NCBI RefSeq assembly: GCF_019375475.1
Contig: NZ_JAHXGQ010000001.1
Location: forward strand, 868,001 to 932,000
From: Saccharothrix obliqua
GTDB lineage: Bacteria; Actinomycetota; Actinomycetes; Mycobacteriales; Pseudonocardiaceae
Length of the DNA stretch: 64,000 nucleotides
Direction: 5' to 3'
Below, in pieces: positions 53,437-62,604 of the stretch. Below the pieces are notes generated by a model that did not search any database, was not told the origin of the DNA, and saw only the letters and a program-made list of their open reading frames with translations. The number at the start of each line of letters is the position of its first letter. Position 1 is the first letter of the stretch. Both the position numbers and the translations under genes were made by a program.

Positions 53437-54480
53437 GTGAGTGGCGACTGGGGTGGGCCGGCCGGGGGAGCCGAGCCCGTGAAGCTGGCCGACGTCGCGG
53501 CGGCGGCCGGTGTGCACCCCACGACCGTCTCCCGCGCGCTGCGTGGCGGCGAGGGCGTCGGCAGCGCGACGGCCGAGCGCATCCGGGAGGTGGCCACCCG
53601 GCTCGGCTACCTGCCCCACCCGGTCGCGGCCAGCCTGCGCACCGGGCGGTCCCGGATGCTCGGCGTGGTCGTGCCGTCGCTGACCGACATCGTGCTCGCC
53701 ACCATCTACGAGGGCATCGAGCACGGCGCGGCGGAGGCGGGGTACCACGCGGTGGTGGCCAACAGCCAGGACCGGCCCGAGGTGCAGCGCGGCCGGGTGG
53801 CCACCCTGCTGGGCGCGCGGGTGGCCGGGCTGATCCTCGGCGACGCCCGCACCGACGCCACGCTGGTCGGGGAACTGGTGGAGCGCGGCACGAAGCTCGT
53901 GCTCACCTCGCGCAGGCTGCCCGGCGTGCTCTCGGTGACCTGTGACGACCTGCTCGGCGGGCGGTTGGCCGCCGAGCACCTGCTGGAACTGGGGCACACC
54001 CGGCTGGGCGTGATCGCCGGCGAGCCGTACGCCTCCACCGGTGTCGAACGCACGCGCGGCTTCCTCGACGCCTGCGCCGCCGCCGGGGTCGGGGTACCCG
54101 CGGAAGCGGTGCTGCGGTCGCCGTTCGACGTGGCGGGTGGTCGCGCGGCGGCCGAGTCCCTGCTGCGGCTCACGCCCCGGCCGACGGCGTTGTTCGCGGT
54201 CAACGACTTCGCCGCCATCGGCGCGATGGGCGCGGTGCGCGACGCCGGGCTCCGGGTCGGCGAGGACGTCGCCGTCGTCGGCTACAACGACGTGCCGCCG
54301 GCCGCCGAACTGCCGGTCGCGCTGACCTCGGTCCGCTCCCCGATGCGTGAGATGGGCACCCGTGCCGCGCAGACGTTGATCGGGTTGGTCGAGGGCAGGC
54401 CGGACAACGAGTCGGTGCTGCTGCCGCCGACCCTCGTCGCCCGCCAGTCCACGCTCGGGCCCGCCCGTAGTGGCGCTTGA
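53437..54480 (+). CDS. LacI-family transcriptional regulator
   Basis: A 347-residue repressor. The LacI helix-turn-helix is at about residues 17-65 (VKLADVAAAAGVHPTTVSRA, TAERIREVATRLGYLPHPVA, ASLRTGR hinge), followed by a periplasmic-binding-protein-like effector domain (RMLGVVVPSLTDIVLATIYE, GVIAGEPYASTGVERTRGFL, TALFAVNDFAAIGAMGAVRD). It should control the divergent imide/amide operon through the palindrome at 53281. The effector is probably an operon substrate or product, not necessarily a sugar. The GTG at 53437 has GAAGGA 9 bp upstream; the upstream in-frame GTG at 53377 is unlikely. Confidence 0.92.
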   Translation: MSGDWGGPAGGAEPVKLADVAAAAGVHPTTVSRALRGGEGVGSATAERIREVATRLGYLPHPVAASLRTGRSRMLGVVVPSLTDIVLATIYEGIEHGAAEAGYHAVVANSQDRPEVQRGRVATLLGARVAGLILGDARTDATLVGELVERGTKLVLTSRRLPGVLSVTCDDLLGGRLAAEHLLELGHTRLGVIAGEPYASTGVERTRGFLDACAAAGVGVPAEAVLRSPFDVAGGRAAAESLLRLTPRPTALFAVNDFAAIGAMGAVRDAGLRVGEDVAVVGYNDVPPAAELPVALTSVRSPMREMGTRAAQTLIGLVEGRPDNESVLLPPTLVARQSTLGPARSGA

Positions 54481-54522
54481 ACCGGACGGTTCGGCGCGAG
54501 CGCGACGGGGTAGATCAACGGG

Positions 54523-55050
54523 GTGGCGCAGCGGATCCGGTACGGCAAGGTCGTTCTGCTCGGGTTGTTCGCCGGCGGGTTGTTCGGTGCCGGCCAAGGC
54601 GTTCTGCGTGACAACGTGTGGGTCGGGTTGATCTGGGGTGCCGTGTTCGGTCTCGTCATGGCCCTGGTGTTCCGACGGGTGGTGGGTTCCAGCGCGTTGC
54701 GCGGCTTGGACTTCGGGCAGCGCCGTGTCGTCTCGCGTGCGCTGCGGCGTGGCGTGCCGGTGGAGGACGCCCGGTTGGCCCGGCCGCTGGTGGAGCAGGC
54801 CGACGTGGCGCTGTCCGTGCCGTACCCAGTGACGGTGATGCGGGTGGTGCTCGGGGCGCTGGGGCTGCTCGGCGTGCTGGTCTCGGTGTTGGGGTTCCTC
54901 GACGAGGGCGTGGCGGGGCTGGGTGGCGGTGTGCCGCTCGTGCTCCTGTCGTTGGTTTTCCTGTTCGTCGTCGTTCCTCTTGGGGCGCGACAACGTGAAC
55001 GGGTCCGTCGTTCACGCGACGCCACTCGCGATCGGTACCTCAGGTCCTGA
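54523..55050 (+). CDS. Membrane protein of unknown function
   Basis: A 175-residue protein with four predicted helices: two near the N-terminus (VVLLGLFAGGLFGAGQGVLR, VWVGLIWGAVFGLVMALVFR) and two near the C-terminus (VVLGALGLLGVLVSVLGFLD, GVPLVLLSLVFLFVVVPLGA). A basic, Arg-rich middle (RRVVSRALRRG) and a basic C-tail lie in the cytosol. The family is not recognised. TAGATC lies 6 bp before the GTG at 54523, suggesting a leaderless mRNA. The next gene starts 16 bp downstream. Confidence 0.7.
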   Translation: MAQRIRYGKVVLLGLFAGGLFGAGQGVLRDNVWVGLIWGAVFGLVMALVFRRVVGSSALRGLDFGQRRVVSRALRRGVPVEDARLARPLVEQADVALSVPYPVTVMRVVLGALGLLGVLVSVLGFLDEGVAGLGGGVPLVLLSLVFLFVVVPLGARQRERVRRSRDATRDRYLRS

Positions 55051-55066
55051 GTGGACGGTCTGGGCA

Positions 55067-55810
55067 ATGCTCGGGAAGACCCATGCCGGGACCGGGTGGT
55101 GTGCCGGTCTCGCCCTCGCGCCGCTGCTCGGTGCGCACACCTTGCCGCAGGCGGTGGTGGTCGCGGCCGTCACCGCCGGGTCCGCGCTCGTCCCGGACCT
55201 CGACCACCCCGGTTCCCGGGCCTCCCGGCTCGTCGGGCCGCTCACCGGACTGCTGTCGGTGGTGGCGCGGGGTGCTTCCCGCGGCCTCTACCAGCTCACC
55301 AAGGGGCCGCGTGACGAACCGGTGTCCGGGCAGCACCGGCACGCCACGCACACGTTGGCGTTCGCGGCCCTCCTCGGGTGGTGGATCAACTGGGCGACCG
55401 GTTCGATGGGCACGTGGGCGGTCGGGGTGGTGCTGGCGTTCGCGGTGTTGCTGGCGGTGAACGCGCTCGGTGACTGGCTGGCCGTCGTGGTGGCGCTGGT
55501 CGGGCTGCTGTGGCTGGCCAACGGGACGCTGGTGCGGGAGCTGTCCGTGCTCGCGGGGTGGATCGGGTGGGCGGTCGGGGCGGGGTGCCTGGTGCACTGC
55601 CTCGGCGACGCCCTGACCCGCTCCGGCTGCCCGTTCCTGTGGCCGGTGCCGATCCGCGGTGAGACCTGGTACGAGGTCCGGCTGCCCGCGTTGTTGCGGT
55701 TCCGCACGGGTGGTCCGGTCGAGCGGTTGCTGATCTGGCCGTTCTGCGTCGTGGGGGGTGTGCTGCTGCTGCCCGGGATGTGGCCGGCGTTGGCCGCCTG
55801 GGTCGGCTGA
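55067..55810 (+). CDS. YdjM/DUF457-type membrane-bound metal-dependent hydrolase
   Basis: A 247-residue integral membrane protein with about seven helices and conserved polar motifs of the DUF457/YdjM family: HAGTGWCAGLALAPLLG at the N-terminus, LVPDLDHPGS, the double-His stretch GQHRHATHTL, and HCLGDALTRSGCPFLWP. The Asp/His pattern suggests a metal site in the membrane, as in PAP2-like or zinc-dependent hydrolases. The substrate is unknown; E. coli YdjM is induced by DNA damage. It starts at ATG 55067 after the preceding membrane gene. Confidence 0.85.
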   Translation: MLGKTHAGTGWCAGLALAPLLGAHTLPQAVVVAAVTAGSALVPDLDHPGSRASRLVGPLTGLLSVVARGASRGLYQLTKGPRDEPVSGQHRHATHTLAFAALLGWWINWATGSMGTWAVGVVLAFAVLLAVNALGDWLAVVVALVGLLWLANGTLVRELSVLAGWIGWAVGAGCLVHCLGDALTRSGCPFLWPVPIRGETWYEVRLPALLRFRTGGPVERLLIWPFCVVGGVLLLPGMWPALAAWVG

Positions 55811-55919
55811 CCGGCGTCGGCACCCGCGTACGAGTGACTGTCCGAGTCCGAAGTGGATGGTGCGGCGGCCGTGTGCCTGCGGTCGGAGCGATATCGGCAT
55901 CGTCCTCTTGGGAGGGATC

Positions 55920-56427
55920 GTGACGGGTTTCGGTACACGTGCGGCCGTGTTGGGCTGGTCGGCGACGCTGGCCGCGGGTGTGCTCGCGGTCGGGTCGCCG
56001 GCCGGGGCGCAACCCGCCGCCAGGGCGGAGTTCCAGTGGGCGGCACTGGGTGATTCCTGCACCGCCAAGGCGGTCCAGGCGGCGGGCATACCCGACGGTC
56101 ATCCCCGCCGACACCTCCCGGTGCCGGGTCGGCAGCACCGAGCACTTCGGTCGGCTCAGCCGCGGTGACCTGGACTGGCTGCGCCAGGACGTGCTCGAAC
56201 CGCTCAACGAGCGCATCAAGGCGTCGGCGGGCACGCAGCAGGCCGCCACGTTCATCGACCTCTACGAGTCCTCGCAGGGCCACAGCGTCTGCGACGGGGA
56301 CAACTGGGCGGAGGGCCTGACCGCCCGCGGCTCCGACCAGCTCTCCCTCGTGCACCCCAACGCCGCGGGCCACCGCAACGCGGCCCACCACGTCGCACAG
56401 GCGATCCTCAACGCCGTCGGCGACTGA
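55920..56427 (+). pseudogene. Disrupted SGNH/GDSL hydrolase gene
   Basis: From GTG 55920 (GGAGGG upstream) the frame encodes a signal peptide (VTGFGTRAAVLGWSATLAAG) and the SGNH block I ALGDSCTAK, but after about 60 residues it runs into out-of-frame sequence and stops at 56168. The frame that carries on from about 56100 encodes the second half, VIPADTSRCRVGSTEHFGRL and block V VHPNAAGHRNAA, to TGA 56427. Blocks II and III (Gly and Asn regions) are missing, and the combined length, about 170 residues, is far below the family's 260-300. A deletion plus frame change has destroyed a secreted esterase/lipase. A sequencing error could explain the frame change but not the missing middle. Confidence 0.75.
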
Positions 56428-56652
56428 GCCTGCCGGAAACCCCTGTGGCACAACGTATTCCGATAAGTGTTGGTCCGAACGGGTCCACCGCGGCGGCTAC
56501 TGGTCGTGGAGCGCTTGGGCCGAACCGCCGAAACCCGTCGCACGTCGGGGTGAAGCACCCGCCGCCGGGCTGGTGAAAAGTTTTCAACACGCAAGGCTCC
56601 TCGGTGGACCACGCCGATCCCCTCGGCGGCGGCCGAGGGGAAGGGGTCCTGC

Positions 56653-58326
56653 GTGCTGGTACCCGGGAGCGGCGTGATCGCGGGCGGGGGCGGGAGCAAG
56701 GTGAAACCGCCCTTCCGCCGCCGGAACGTCCTGATCGACTGGGACCACGGGACCCAGCTGCCCGCCGTCGAGATCCGGCCCGGGGTGGCGGTCTCCGGTG
56801 ACACCGCGGTGACCGCTCGACGGCTGCGGGAGCTGGGGCGCAAGTACGCCCCCGAGCGACCGGCGCTGACGCCCGCCGAGTACGTCGACGAGGTCGAGCA
56901 CCTGGTGCGCCGGCTGGAGAACACCGACGCGGGGCGCAGGCTGATCGGGTTCTTCGCCTCCGGCTACCCGCTGCCCGAACGACGCAGCAAGTCCCTGCCT
57001 GGTGATTACGGACCGGACGACGCCAAGTTCGGGGTCAACCCGCGTCGCTGGAAAGCGGTTACCGCCGCCAAGCCGCAGCGCGAGGTCCCCGTCAACGTGG
57101 TGATCCTCCAGGACGAGACGTTCGAGGACCACTGCCACGTCCTGCCGGGCGGGGCACCCGACGCGGAGACGGGGCTCGGCGCCGCCCCGACCGTCGTGTT
57201 CGGCCCGCGCAACGGGGTGTTGATCGACCGCGTCGCGCTCGCACCCGAGCTGGTCCTCGGTCACGAGCTGGTGCACGCCGTGCACGTGTTGTCGGGGAGC
57301 CTCAACCAGGGCGATCACGTGTGGAAGGCCAAGACCGGGAGCCCGGAAGGGCTCGCCGCGGCCCTGTTCACGGCGGAGACCGGGCGGGACGCGCACCAGT
57401 TCACCGCCTGGCTCGCCCCGGCGAACGCCGCCGCCTTCCGGAAGCTCCCGGTGGAGCAGCGGGAGTGGATCGAGGACATGGTCAAGCTGCACGGCGAACT
57501 CGTCGTGCTCGCGCGGCAGGCCCTCGCCCCGGTCATGCCCGTGCCGGAGAAGCCGACCGGGGGCGTGGTCTTCCAGAAGCCGATCGTCCACCTGGAGGAG
57601 GCCCGGACGCACGGCGCCGACCTGACCACGGCGTGGTTCCACGGCGTCTACGTCGAGGTCGACCTCCGCCGCATCCGGCCGACCGTCGCCGAACGCGACA
57701 GCGACAGCTCCGCGAACGGCGAGGTCCAGCGCCTGGTGAAGCTGGTCAAGCCGAAAGAAAAGGCCGCGCTCGCCGCGGCCGAGCTGGTCCGGCAGCTCCG
57801 GCTGACCACCCGCGACGTCAACGAGGTCGTGCTCGCCCGACAACTGGGGCTGCCGACGCGGATGTCCTACGTGCCCACGCTGTCCAAGCAGACGGGTTCC
57901 GGCGAGGTCCAGGCCCACCTGCACCGCCGGCTGCACCTGCCGGTCAAGCGTGCCGACCTGCCCGACGCCGCGTTCACCGGGCAGGCACCGCACACCGCGC
58001 TGCGTGCCGCCCTCGCGGCGGCCGAGCCGAAGTCGGTCGTGCCCCTGGACGAGTACGTCGCGGCGTTGAACGCCTGGGAATCCGGGCAGGCCGTCGCGGC
58101 GGACGGGTGGCGGCCCGGGGACACGCCGGTGACCAATTGCCTGACGGGACAACCGATCCGGACCGTCACCGTCGCGACGAGCACGGTGCCGCAGCAGCTG
58201 CGCGACCGGGCCGCCGAGGTCGCGCGCGACGTGGCCGCCCACCCCGGCACGCCCGTGGACAGCCGGGGCAACGAGCGCTTCCGCCGAGCCGCTTCCGCCC
58301 CGCTGCCGCCCGTGCCCAAACCCTGA
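56653..58326 (+). CDS. M91-like zinc metallopeptidase, effector-type
   Basis: A 557-residue soluble protein without signal peptide. The zinc motif HELVH (His204, Glu205, His208) lies in VLGHELVHAVHVLSGSLNQG, preceded by a long N-terminal domain (about 1-150, IGFFASGYPLPERRSKSLPG). This arrangement resembles the M91 (NleD-like) family and metallopeptidase effectors associated with phage-tail-like systems. The C-terminal half (about 330-557) is Arg/Ala-rich and helical with no catalytic motif recognised. The target is unknown. The start is a GTG at 56653 after AAGGGG. The next gene, a DUF6603 protein, follows after 24 bp, so the two are co-expressed. Family placement is by motif recognition only. 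Confidence 0.65.
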   Translation: MLVPGSGVIAGGGGSKVKPPFRRRNVLIDWDHGTQLPAVEIRPGVAVSGDTAVTARRLRELGRKYAPERPALTPAEYVDEVEHLVRRLENTDAGRRLIGFFASGYPLPERRSKSLPGDYGPDDAKFGVNPRRWKAVTAAKPQREVPVNVVILQDETFEDHCHVLPGGAPDAETGLGAAPTVVFGPRNGVLIDRVALAPELVLGHELVHAVHVLSGSLNQGDHVWKAKTGSPEGLAAALFTAETGRDAHQFTAWLAPANAAAFRKLPVEQREWIEDMVKLHGELVVLARQALAPVMPVPEKPTGGVVFQKPIVHLEEARTHGADLTTAWFHGVYVEVDLRRIRPTVAERDSDSSANGEVQRLVKLVKPKEKAALAAAELVRQLRLTTRDVNEVVLARQLGLPTRMSYVPTLSKQTGSGEVQAHLHRRLHLPVKRADLPDAAFTGQAPHTALRAALAAAEPKSVVPLDEYVAALNAWESGQAVAADGWRPGDTPVTNCLTGQPIRTVTVATSTVPQQLRDRAAEVARDVAAHPGTPVDSRGNERFRRAASAPLPPVPKP

Positions 58327-58350
58327 CCGACAACCCCCCGGGAGAGCTTG

Positions 58351-61300
58351 ATGTCCGACGCCCTGACCGTGCCCGAGCTGCTGGACCTGATCGGCGACGC
58401 GGCAGGCGCCTCGGCCCCGTTCACCCTGTCGTTCGACCAACTCGCGCTGGCGGACGCCCGGGAGTTCTTCGACTCCTACCTGGGTGGAGCCGATCTGGTC
58501 ATGGCGGCCGGGTTCACCTTCGACGAGGGCTCGCTGACCCTCACCGGTGACGTCGCGCTCGCCGGGCTCGGCGTGCTCGGCGGCGTGGAGGTCACGTTCC
58601 TGGCGGAGGGCAACGAGCACGTCACCGGGCTCCGGGTGGCGGCACCGCTGAGCGGCTGGTCGGTGGACGTGCCGTACCTGCGGATCGACCTGGGAGCGTT
58701 GCGGGACCTGGGGTTCGACGCGCTGGTGGTGCTGCTCGGCGTCGGGGTCGCCCCCGGTGGGGCGCTCCCGTCGTCGTGGGTGGCGGCCGGGGTGACCTTC
58801 CCGCTGGCGGGTCGGGTCGTCAGCCTGGTGGTCCGGGGTTCGGACCTCGACAGCGGCGTCGAGCTGTTCGGCGCGTTCGGGCCCGAGCTGACCCTGCCCG
58901 GCACCACCGACCTCGTCGGCGTGCCCGGGTTCGGCCCGGTCGAGCCGGCCGAACTGGTGCTGCCCGACGAGATACCGGCGGCGAGCGCGGTCACCGGGCT
59001 GGACGTGCTGGTGCGGGTCGACGCGCACGGCATCCGCTGGGCACGGGTGCGTGCCGGGCTGGTGGGCGCGAACAGCGAGCTGGTACCCGGCGTGGTGGTG
59101 CTGGACGACCTGTGGGTGGAGTTCGGTGTCGGTCACGACGAACCCGACCTCGGCGAGGGTGTGGCCGCGAGCCACGTCGTCACCGCCGGGCTCGGCGCGA
59201 CGGCGGTCGTCCTGGGCAACCGGATGTCCGCGACCGTGCACCTGCCGAGCCTCGTGCTCACCGCCGTCCTGGAGGACCCGCCGGAGACCGGGGAACTGGT
59301 CGGCGACCGGCTCGCGGGCAGCGGCATCCCCGCGGGCGTGCACGTCTCGCACCTGGTCGCGGTCGTCCGGCTCCGCGACCTGGCTTACGACCTGTCGTGC
59401 GGGCTGGCCACGGACTGGACCTTCTTCGACGGGCTCACCGTCGACGGGCTCACCTTGGAACTGGCGGGGCAACGCGGCGCACCCGACGACGTGGTGATCG
59501 GCGCGTCGCTGTCCATCGGGGACATGCCGCTGCGGCTGGAGGCACGCCGCACGGCCGCCGGTGGCTGGTCGATGACCGCGGGTGCCCACGGCCTCGCCCT
59601 CGCCGAGGTCGCCGACTGGCTGCGGGACACCTGGGGCATCCCCCTGCCGGCGGCGCTGGCCGGGCTCGTCCTGCACGGCGTCACCGCGACGTTCGACCCG
59701 GCGGCCCGGAGCTTCGCGGTCGCGTTGGACGGTGAGTTCCCCGCCGGCGACCTGACCGGTTCGGTGCGGGCGCGGGTGCGGTTCGCCAAGGAGGGCGCCA
59801 CGTGGGTCGGCGGTGTGGAGGGCGAGCTGACGCTGCCGGCGGGCGGAACGCCCGAGGAGCCCGCGTGGATGGACTACCGGCTCACCCTGGACACCGACCC
59901 GAACGGCACCGCGCTGACGGCGTCCTGGCGTGCCGATCCCGGGGCGGGTGTGGACGTCCTCGACCTGCTCGGGGCACTCGTGCCCGGGGTGGACGGCGTC
60001 CGCGACCACCTGGCGGCGTTGGACTGGCCCGACGTCGAAGGCGTCACGATCGCCTGCGCGCCCGCCACGGGCACGTTCGCGGTCGCCGTGGCGGGCGAGC
60101 GGATCGGGGTGCTCGGCGCGGTCACCGGCACCGGGCAGGAGCGCGCCCGCGCGGTCGTCGTGCGTGGTGTCCTGGAGGCACGGGCCTCGGACCTGCCGGT
60201 GGTCGGCAGCGCGGTGCCCGCGGACCACGACCTCGTGCTCACCGGCCTCGGGTTCCGGTACGCCGCGACGGCGTGGACGCCCGAGCAGGTGGCCGCCGTC
60301 GTCGCGGCGCTGGAGCCCGCCGAGGACCTCGTGGGCCGCGGGGTGCCCGGACTGCCCGCCGCCGGGTTGCCGAGCGGCTTGGAGCTGGTCCTCGACCACA
60401 GCATCGCGGGTGTGGCGCAGGACCCGCTCGCGGTGCCGATCACCACCGGTGGTGCGGCGCTCGCGAACGGCACGTCCACCACGCGGCAGCTCGACCTGGC
60501 ACTGGGCCCCGCCCGGTTCCACCGCATCGCGTTGTCCTACGCCGCCGGTGCCGCGCACGTCGTGCTCGACGCCGAACTCGCGCTCGGGCCGGTGCGCTTC
60601 GTCCTGCTGGGCCTGGGGATCGGCGTCGACGGCTCGTTCGGGGTGCGGCCGGTGCTGAGCGGCGCGGGCGTGCTCATGGACAAGCCGCCGGTGAAGTTGT
60701 CCGGCGTCCTGGAACGCCGCGAGAACCCCGACTACCGCGAGTGGTTCACCGGCCGCCTCGCCGTCGAGACCGGGTTCTTCGCGCTGGAGGCCGTCGGCAG
60801 CTACGCGCGGCGCACCGACGGCTGGACCTCGTTGTTCCTGTTCGGCGAGATCAGCAGCCGCAACGGGGGCGGGTTGTTCGGGGTGCCCGCCTTCACCGTC
60901 ACCTCGGTGGCGCTCGGGTTCGGCGTGAACTCGACGGTGCGGACCCCGACCGTCGACCAGGTCGGCGAATTCCCCCTGGTGCAGCGGCTGTCCGAGGACG
61001 GCGACCCGTCGGACGCGCTGGAGCGGCTGGTCGGCCCCGGCGGGTGGATCACCCCGCGCGAGGGGCAGTTCTGGGGCGCGGGCGGGCTGGAGTTCACGTC
61101 GTTCCGCTTCCTGGAGGCCCGCGCGCTGCTGCTCGTGGAGGGCGGCCGGGAGTGGAACGTGCTGCTGCTGGCGCGGGCCACCGTCGACCTGCCCCGGAAC
61201 CGGTCCGGCGGACGACCGCTGGCCAGGGTCGTGGTCGACATGGCGATGGGTTACCGGGAGGCCCACCACCTGTTCTTCATGGACGTCCTGATCGCCCCGG

Positions 61301-62598
61301 GTTCCTACGTCCTGGACCCCGACGCGCGGCTGACCGGTGGCCTGTCCCTCTACATCTGGGGCACGGACACCACGGCGGTCGGCGGTGGCCGGGGGTTCGT
61401 GTTCACCCTGGGCGGCTACCACCCGAAGTTCGTCGTCCCCGCCTACTACCCGCAACCGCCGAGGGTGGGCTGGGAGTGGAAGCGCGGCGACGTGTCGATC
61501 CGGGGCGAGGTGTACGCGGCCGTCACCGACGGCGCGTTCATGGCGGGCGGCAGGCTGGAAGCCCGCTACGACCGCGGCCACGGCATCCAACTGGAGGCGT
61601 GGTTCACCGCGTGGCTCGACGTGCTGGTGCGGTGGAAGCCGTTCTACTTCGACTTGGACATGGGGTTGTCCGTCGGGGTCGCGGCCACCGTGAAGGTGTT
61701 GTTCGTGCGGAAGCGGGTGTCGCTGGAGGTCGGCGTCCGGCTCTCCCTGTGGGGACCGCCGATCGGCGGCACCGTGCGCGTCAAGGTCTGGTTCATCTCC
61801 TTCACCATCGGCATCGGCGCGTCGCGGAGCAGCGCGCCGGCGATCGGCTGGGACGAGTTCAGCACCCAGCTCCCGTCGCCGATCGCGATCGTCCCGGAGT
61901 CCGGGCTGCTCGCCGACGTCGACGAGGAGGAGAAGGCGCTGCGTGCCGCCGAGGAGAAGCCCGCCCTGGTCTCCTCCGACGGGTTCTCCCTGGCCACGCT
62001 CGCCAACCTGCCCGCCACCACGATCACGCTCAACGGCGAGGAGTTCGCCCGCGCCGACGCCACGTCGGTGGACATCCGGCCGATGCTGTTGACCGGGGCC
62101 ACCAGCGAGCACGTCGTCACGATCAGGCTCGACGGCGAGCCGTTCGACCCCCGGGAGCACGGCTGGAGCGTCACCGCGGTCGTCCAGGGCCTGCCCCGCG
62201 CCATGTGGGGAGCCCCGCTGGCCAGGCCGGGTGACGCGCTCACCGAGGACCCGCAGGTGCCGAACTGCCTGACCGGGCTGCGGTTCGCCGTGCCGCCGCC
62301 CGACCTCGCACCCGCGCTCGGGCCGATCGACGCCGAGGCGTTCGACGTGGACGCGCTGGAACCCTCCCGGCTGCCCGGCCAGGACCCCGAGCCGAGGGGA
62401 CCCGCCCCGGTGGAGGACCCGGACAGCATCACCGAGATCACCCGGATCGCCGGGACGGCGACCCGGCGGACCGCCGTCCACGAGGCGTTGACGGCGATGG
62501 GGCTCGGCCCGGACGCCGACGGCCCGCTCACCCGCTACGCCGAGCTGGCGGCCACCGCCTTCACCGACCGCCCGCTGACCACTACCGCCCCGAGGTGA
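58351..62598 (+). CDS. Giant DUF6603-domain protein
   Basis: A 1415-residue soluble protein without signal peptide or membrane helices. The whole length is beta-rich with recurring units of the type LTLTGDVALAGLGVLGGVEV. A central region (about 770-1180) matches the DUF6603 pattern as I remember it: KLSGVLERRENPDYREWFTG, YARRTDGWTSLFLFGEISS, FGVPAFTVTSVALGFGVNS, ILARA-like VDMAMGYREAHHLFFMDVLI and LYIWGTDTTAVGGGRGFVFT. It ends in an acidic, Pro-rich tail. DUF6603 proteins are very large and functionally unknown. GGGAG lies 6 bp before the ATG at 58351. It is the middle gene of a three-gene unit (24-bp and 6-bp gaps). Confidence 0.8.
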   Translation: MSDALTVPELLDLIGDAAGASAPFTLSFDQLALADAREFFDSYLGGADLVMAAGFTFDEGSLTLTGDVALAGLGVLGGVEVTFLAEGNEHVTGLRVAAPLSGWSVDVPYLRIDLGALRDLGFDALVVLLGVGVAPGGALPSSWVAAGVTFPLAGRVVSLVVRGSDLDSGVELFGAFGPELTLPGTTDLVGVPGFGPVEPAELVLPDEIPAASAVTGLDVLVRVDAHGIRWARVRAGLVGANSELVPGVVVLDDLWVEFGVGHDEPDLGEGVAASHVVTAGLGATAVVLGNRMSATVHLPSLVLTAVLEDPPETGELVGDRLAGSGIPAGVHVSHLVAVVRLRDLAYDLSCGLATDWTFFDGLTVDGLTLELAGQRGAPDDVVIGASLSIGDMPLRLEARRTAAGGWSMTAGAHGLALAEVADWLRDTWGIPLPAALAGLVLHGVTATFDPAARSFAVALDGEFPAGDLTGSVRARVRFAKEGATWVGGVEGELTLPAGGTPEEPAWMDYRLTLDTDPNGTALTASWRADPGAGVDVLDLLGALVPGVDGVRDHLAALDWPDVEGVTIACAPATGTFAVAVAGERIGVLGAVTGTGQERARAVVVRGVLEARASDLPVVGSAVPADHDLVLTGLGFRYAATAWTPEQVAAVVAALEPAEDLVGRGVPGLPAAGLPSGLELVLDHSIAGVAQDPLAVPITTGGAALANGTSTTRQLDLALGPARFHRIALSYAAGAAHVVLDAELALGPVRFVLLGLGIGVDGSFGVRPVLSGAGVLMDKPPVKLSGVLERRENPDYREWFTGRLAVETGFFALEAVGSYARRTDGWTSLFLFGEISSRNGGGLFGVPAFTVTSVALGFGVNSTVRTPTVDQVGEFPLVQRLSEDGDPSDALERLVGPGGWITPREGQFWGAGGLEFTSFRFLEARALLLVEGGREWNVLLLARATVDLPRNRSGGRPLARVVVDMAMGYREAHHLFFMDVLIAPGSYVLDPDARLTGGLSLYIWGTDTTAVGGGRGFVFTLGGYHPKFVVPAYYPQPPRVGWEWKRGDVSIRGEVYAAVTDGAFMAGGRLEARYDRGHGIQLEAWFTAWLDVLVRWKPFYFDLDMGLSVGVAATVKVLFVRKRVSLEVGVRLSLWGPPIGGTVRVKVWFISFTIGIGASRSSAPAIGWDEFSTQLPSPIAIVPESGLLADVDEEEKALRAAEEKPALVSSDGFSLATLANLPATTITLNGEEFARADATSVDIRPMLLTGATSEHVVTIRLDGEPFDPREHGWSVTAVVQGLPRAMWGAPLARPGDALTEDPQVPNCLTGLRFAVPPPDLAPALGPIDAEAFDVDALEPSRLPGQDPEPRGPAPVEDPDSITEITRIAGTATRRTAVHEALTAMGLGPDADGPLTRYAELAATAFTDRPLTTTAPR

Positions 62599-62604
62599 GC
62601 CGCG

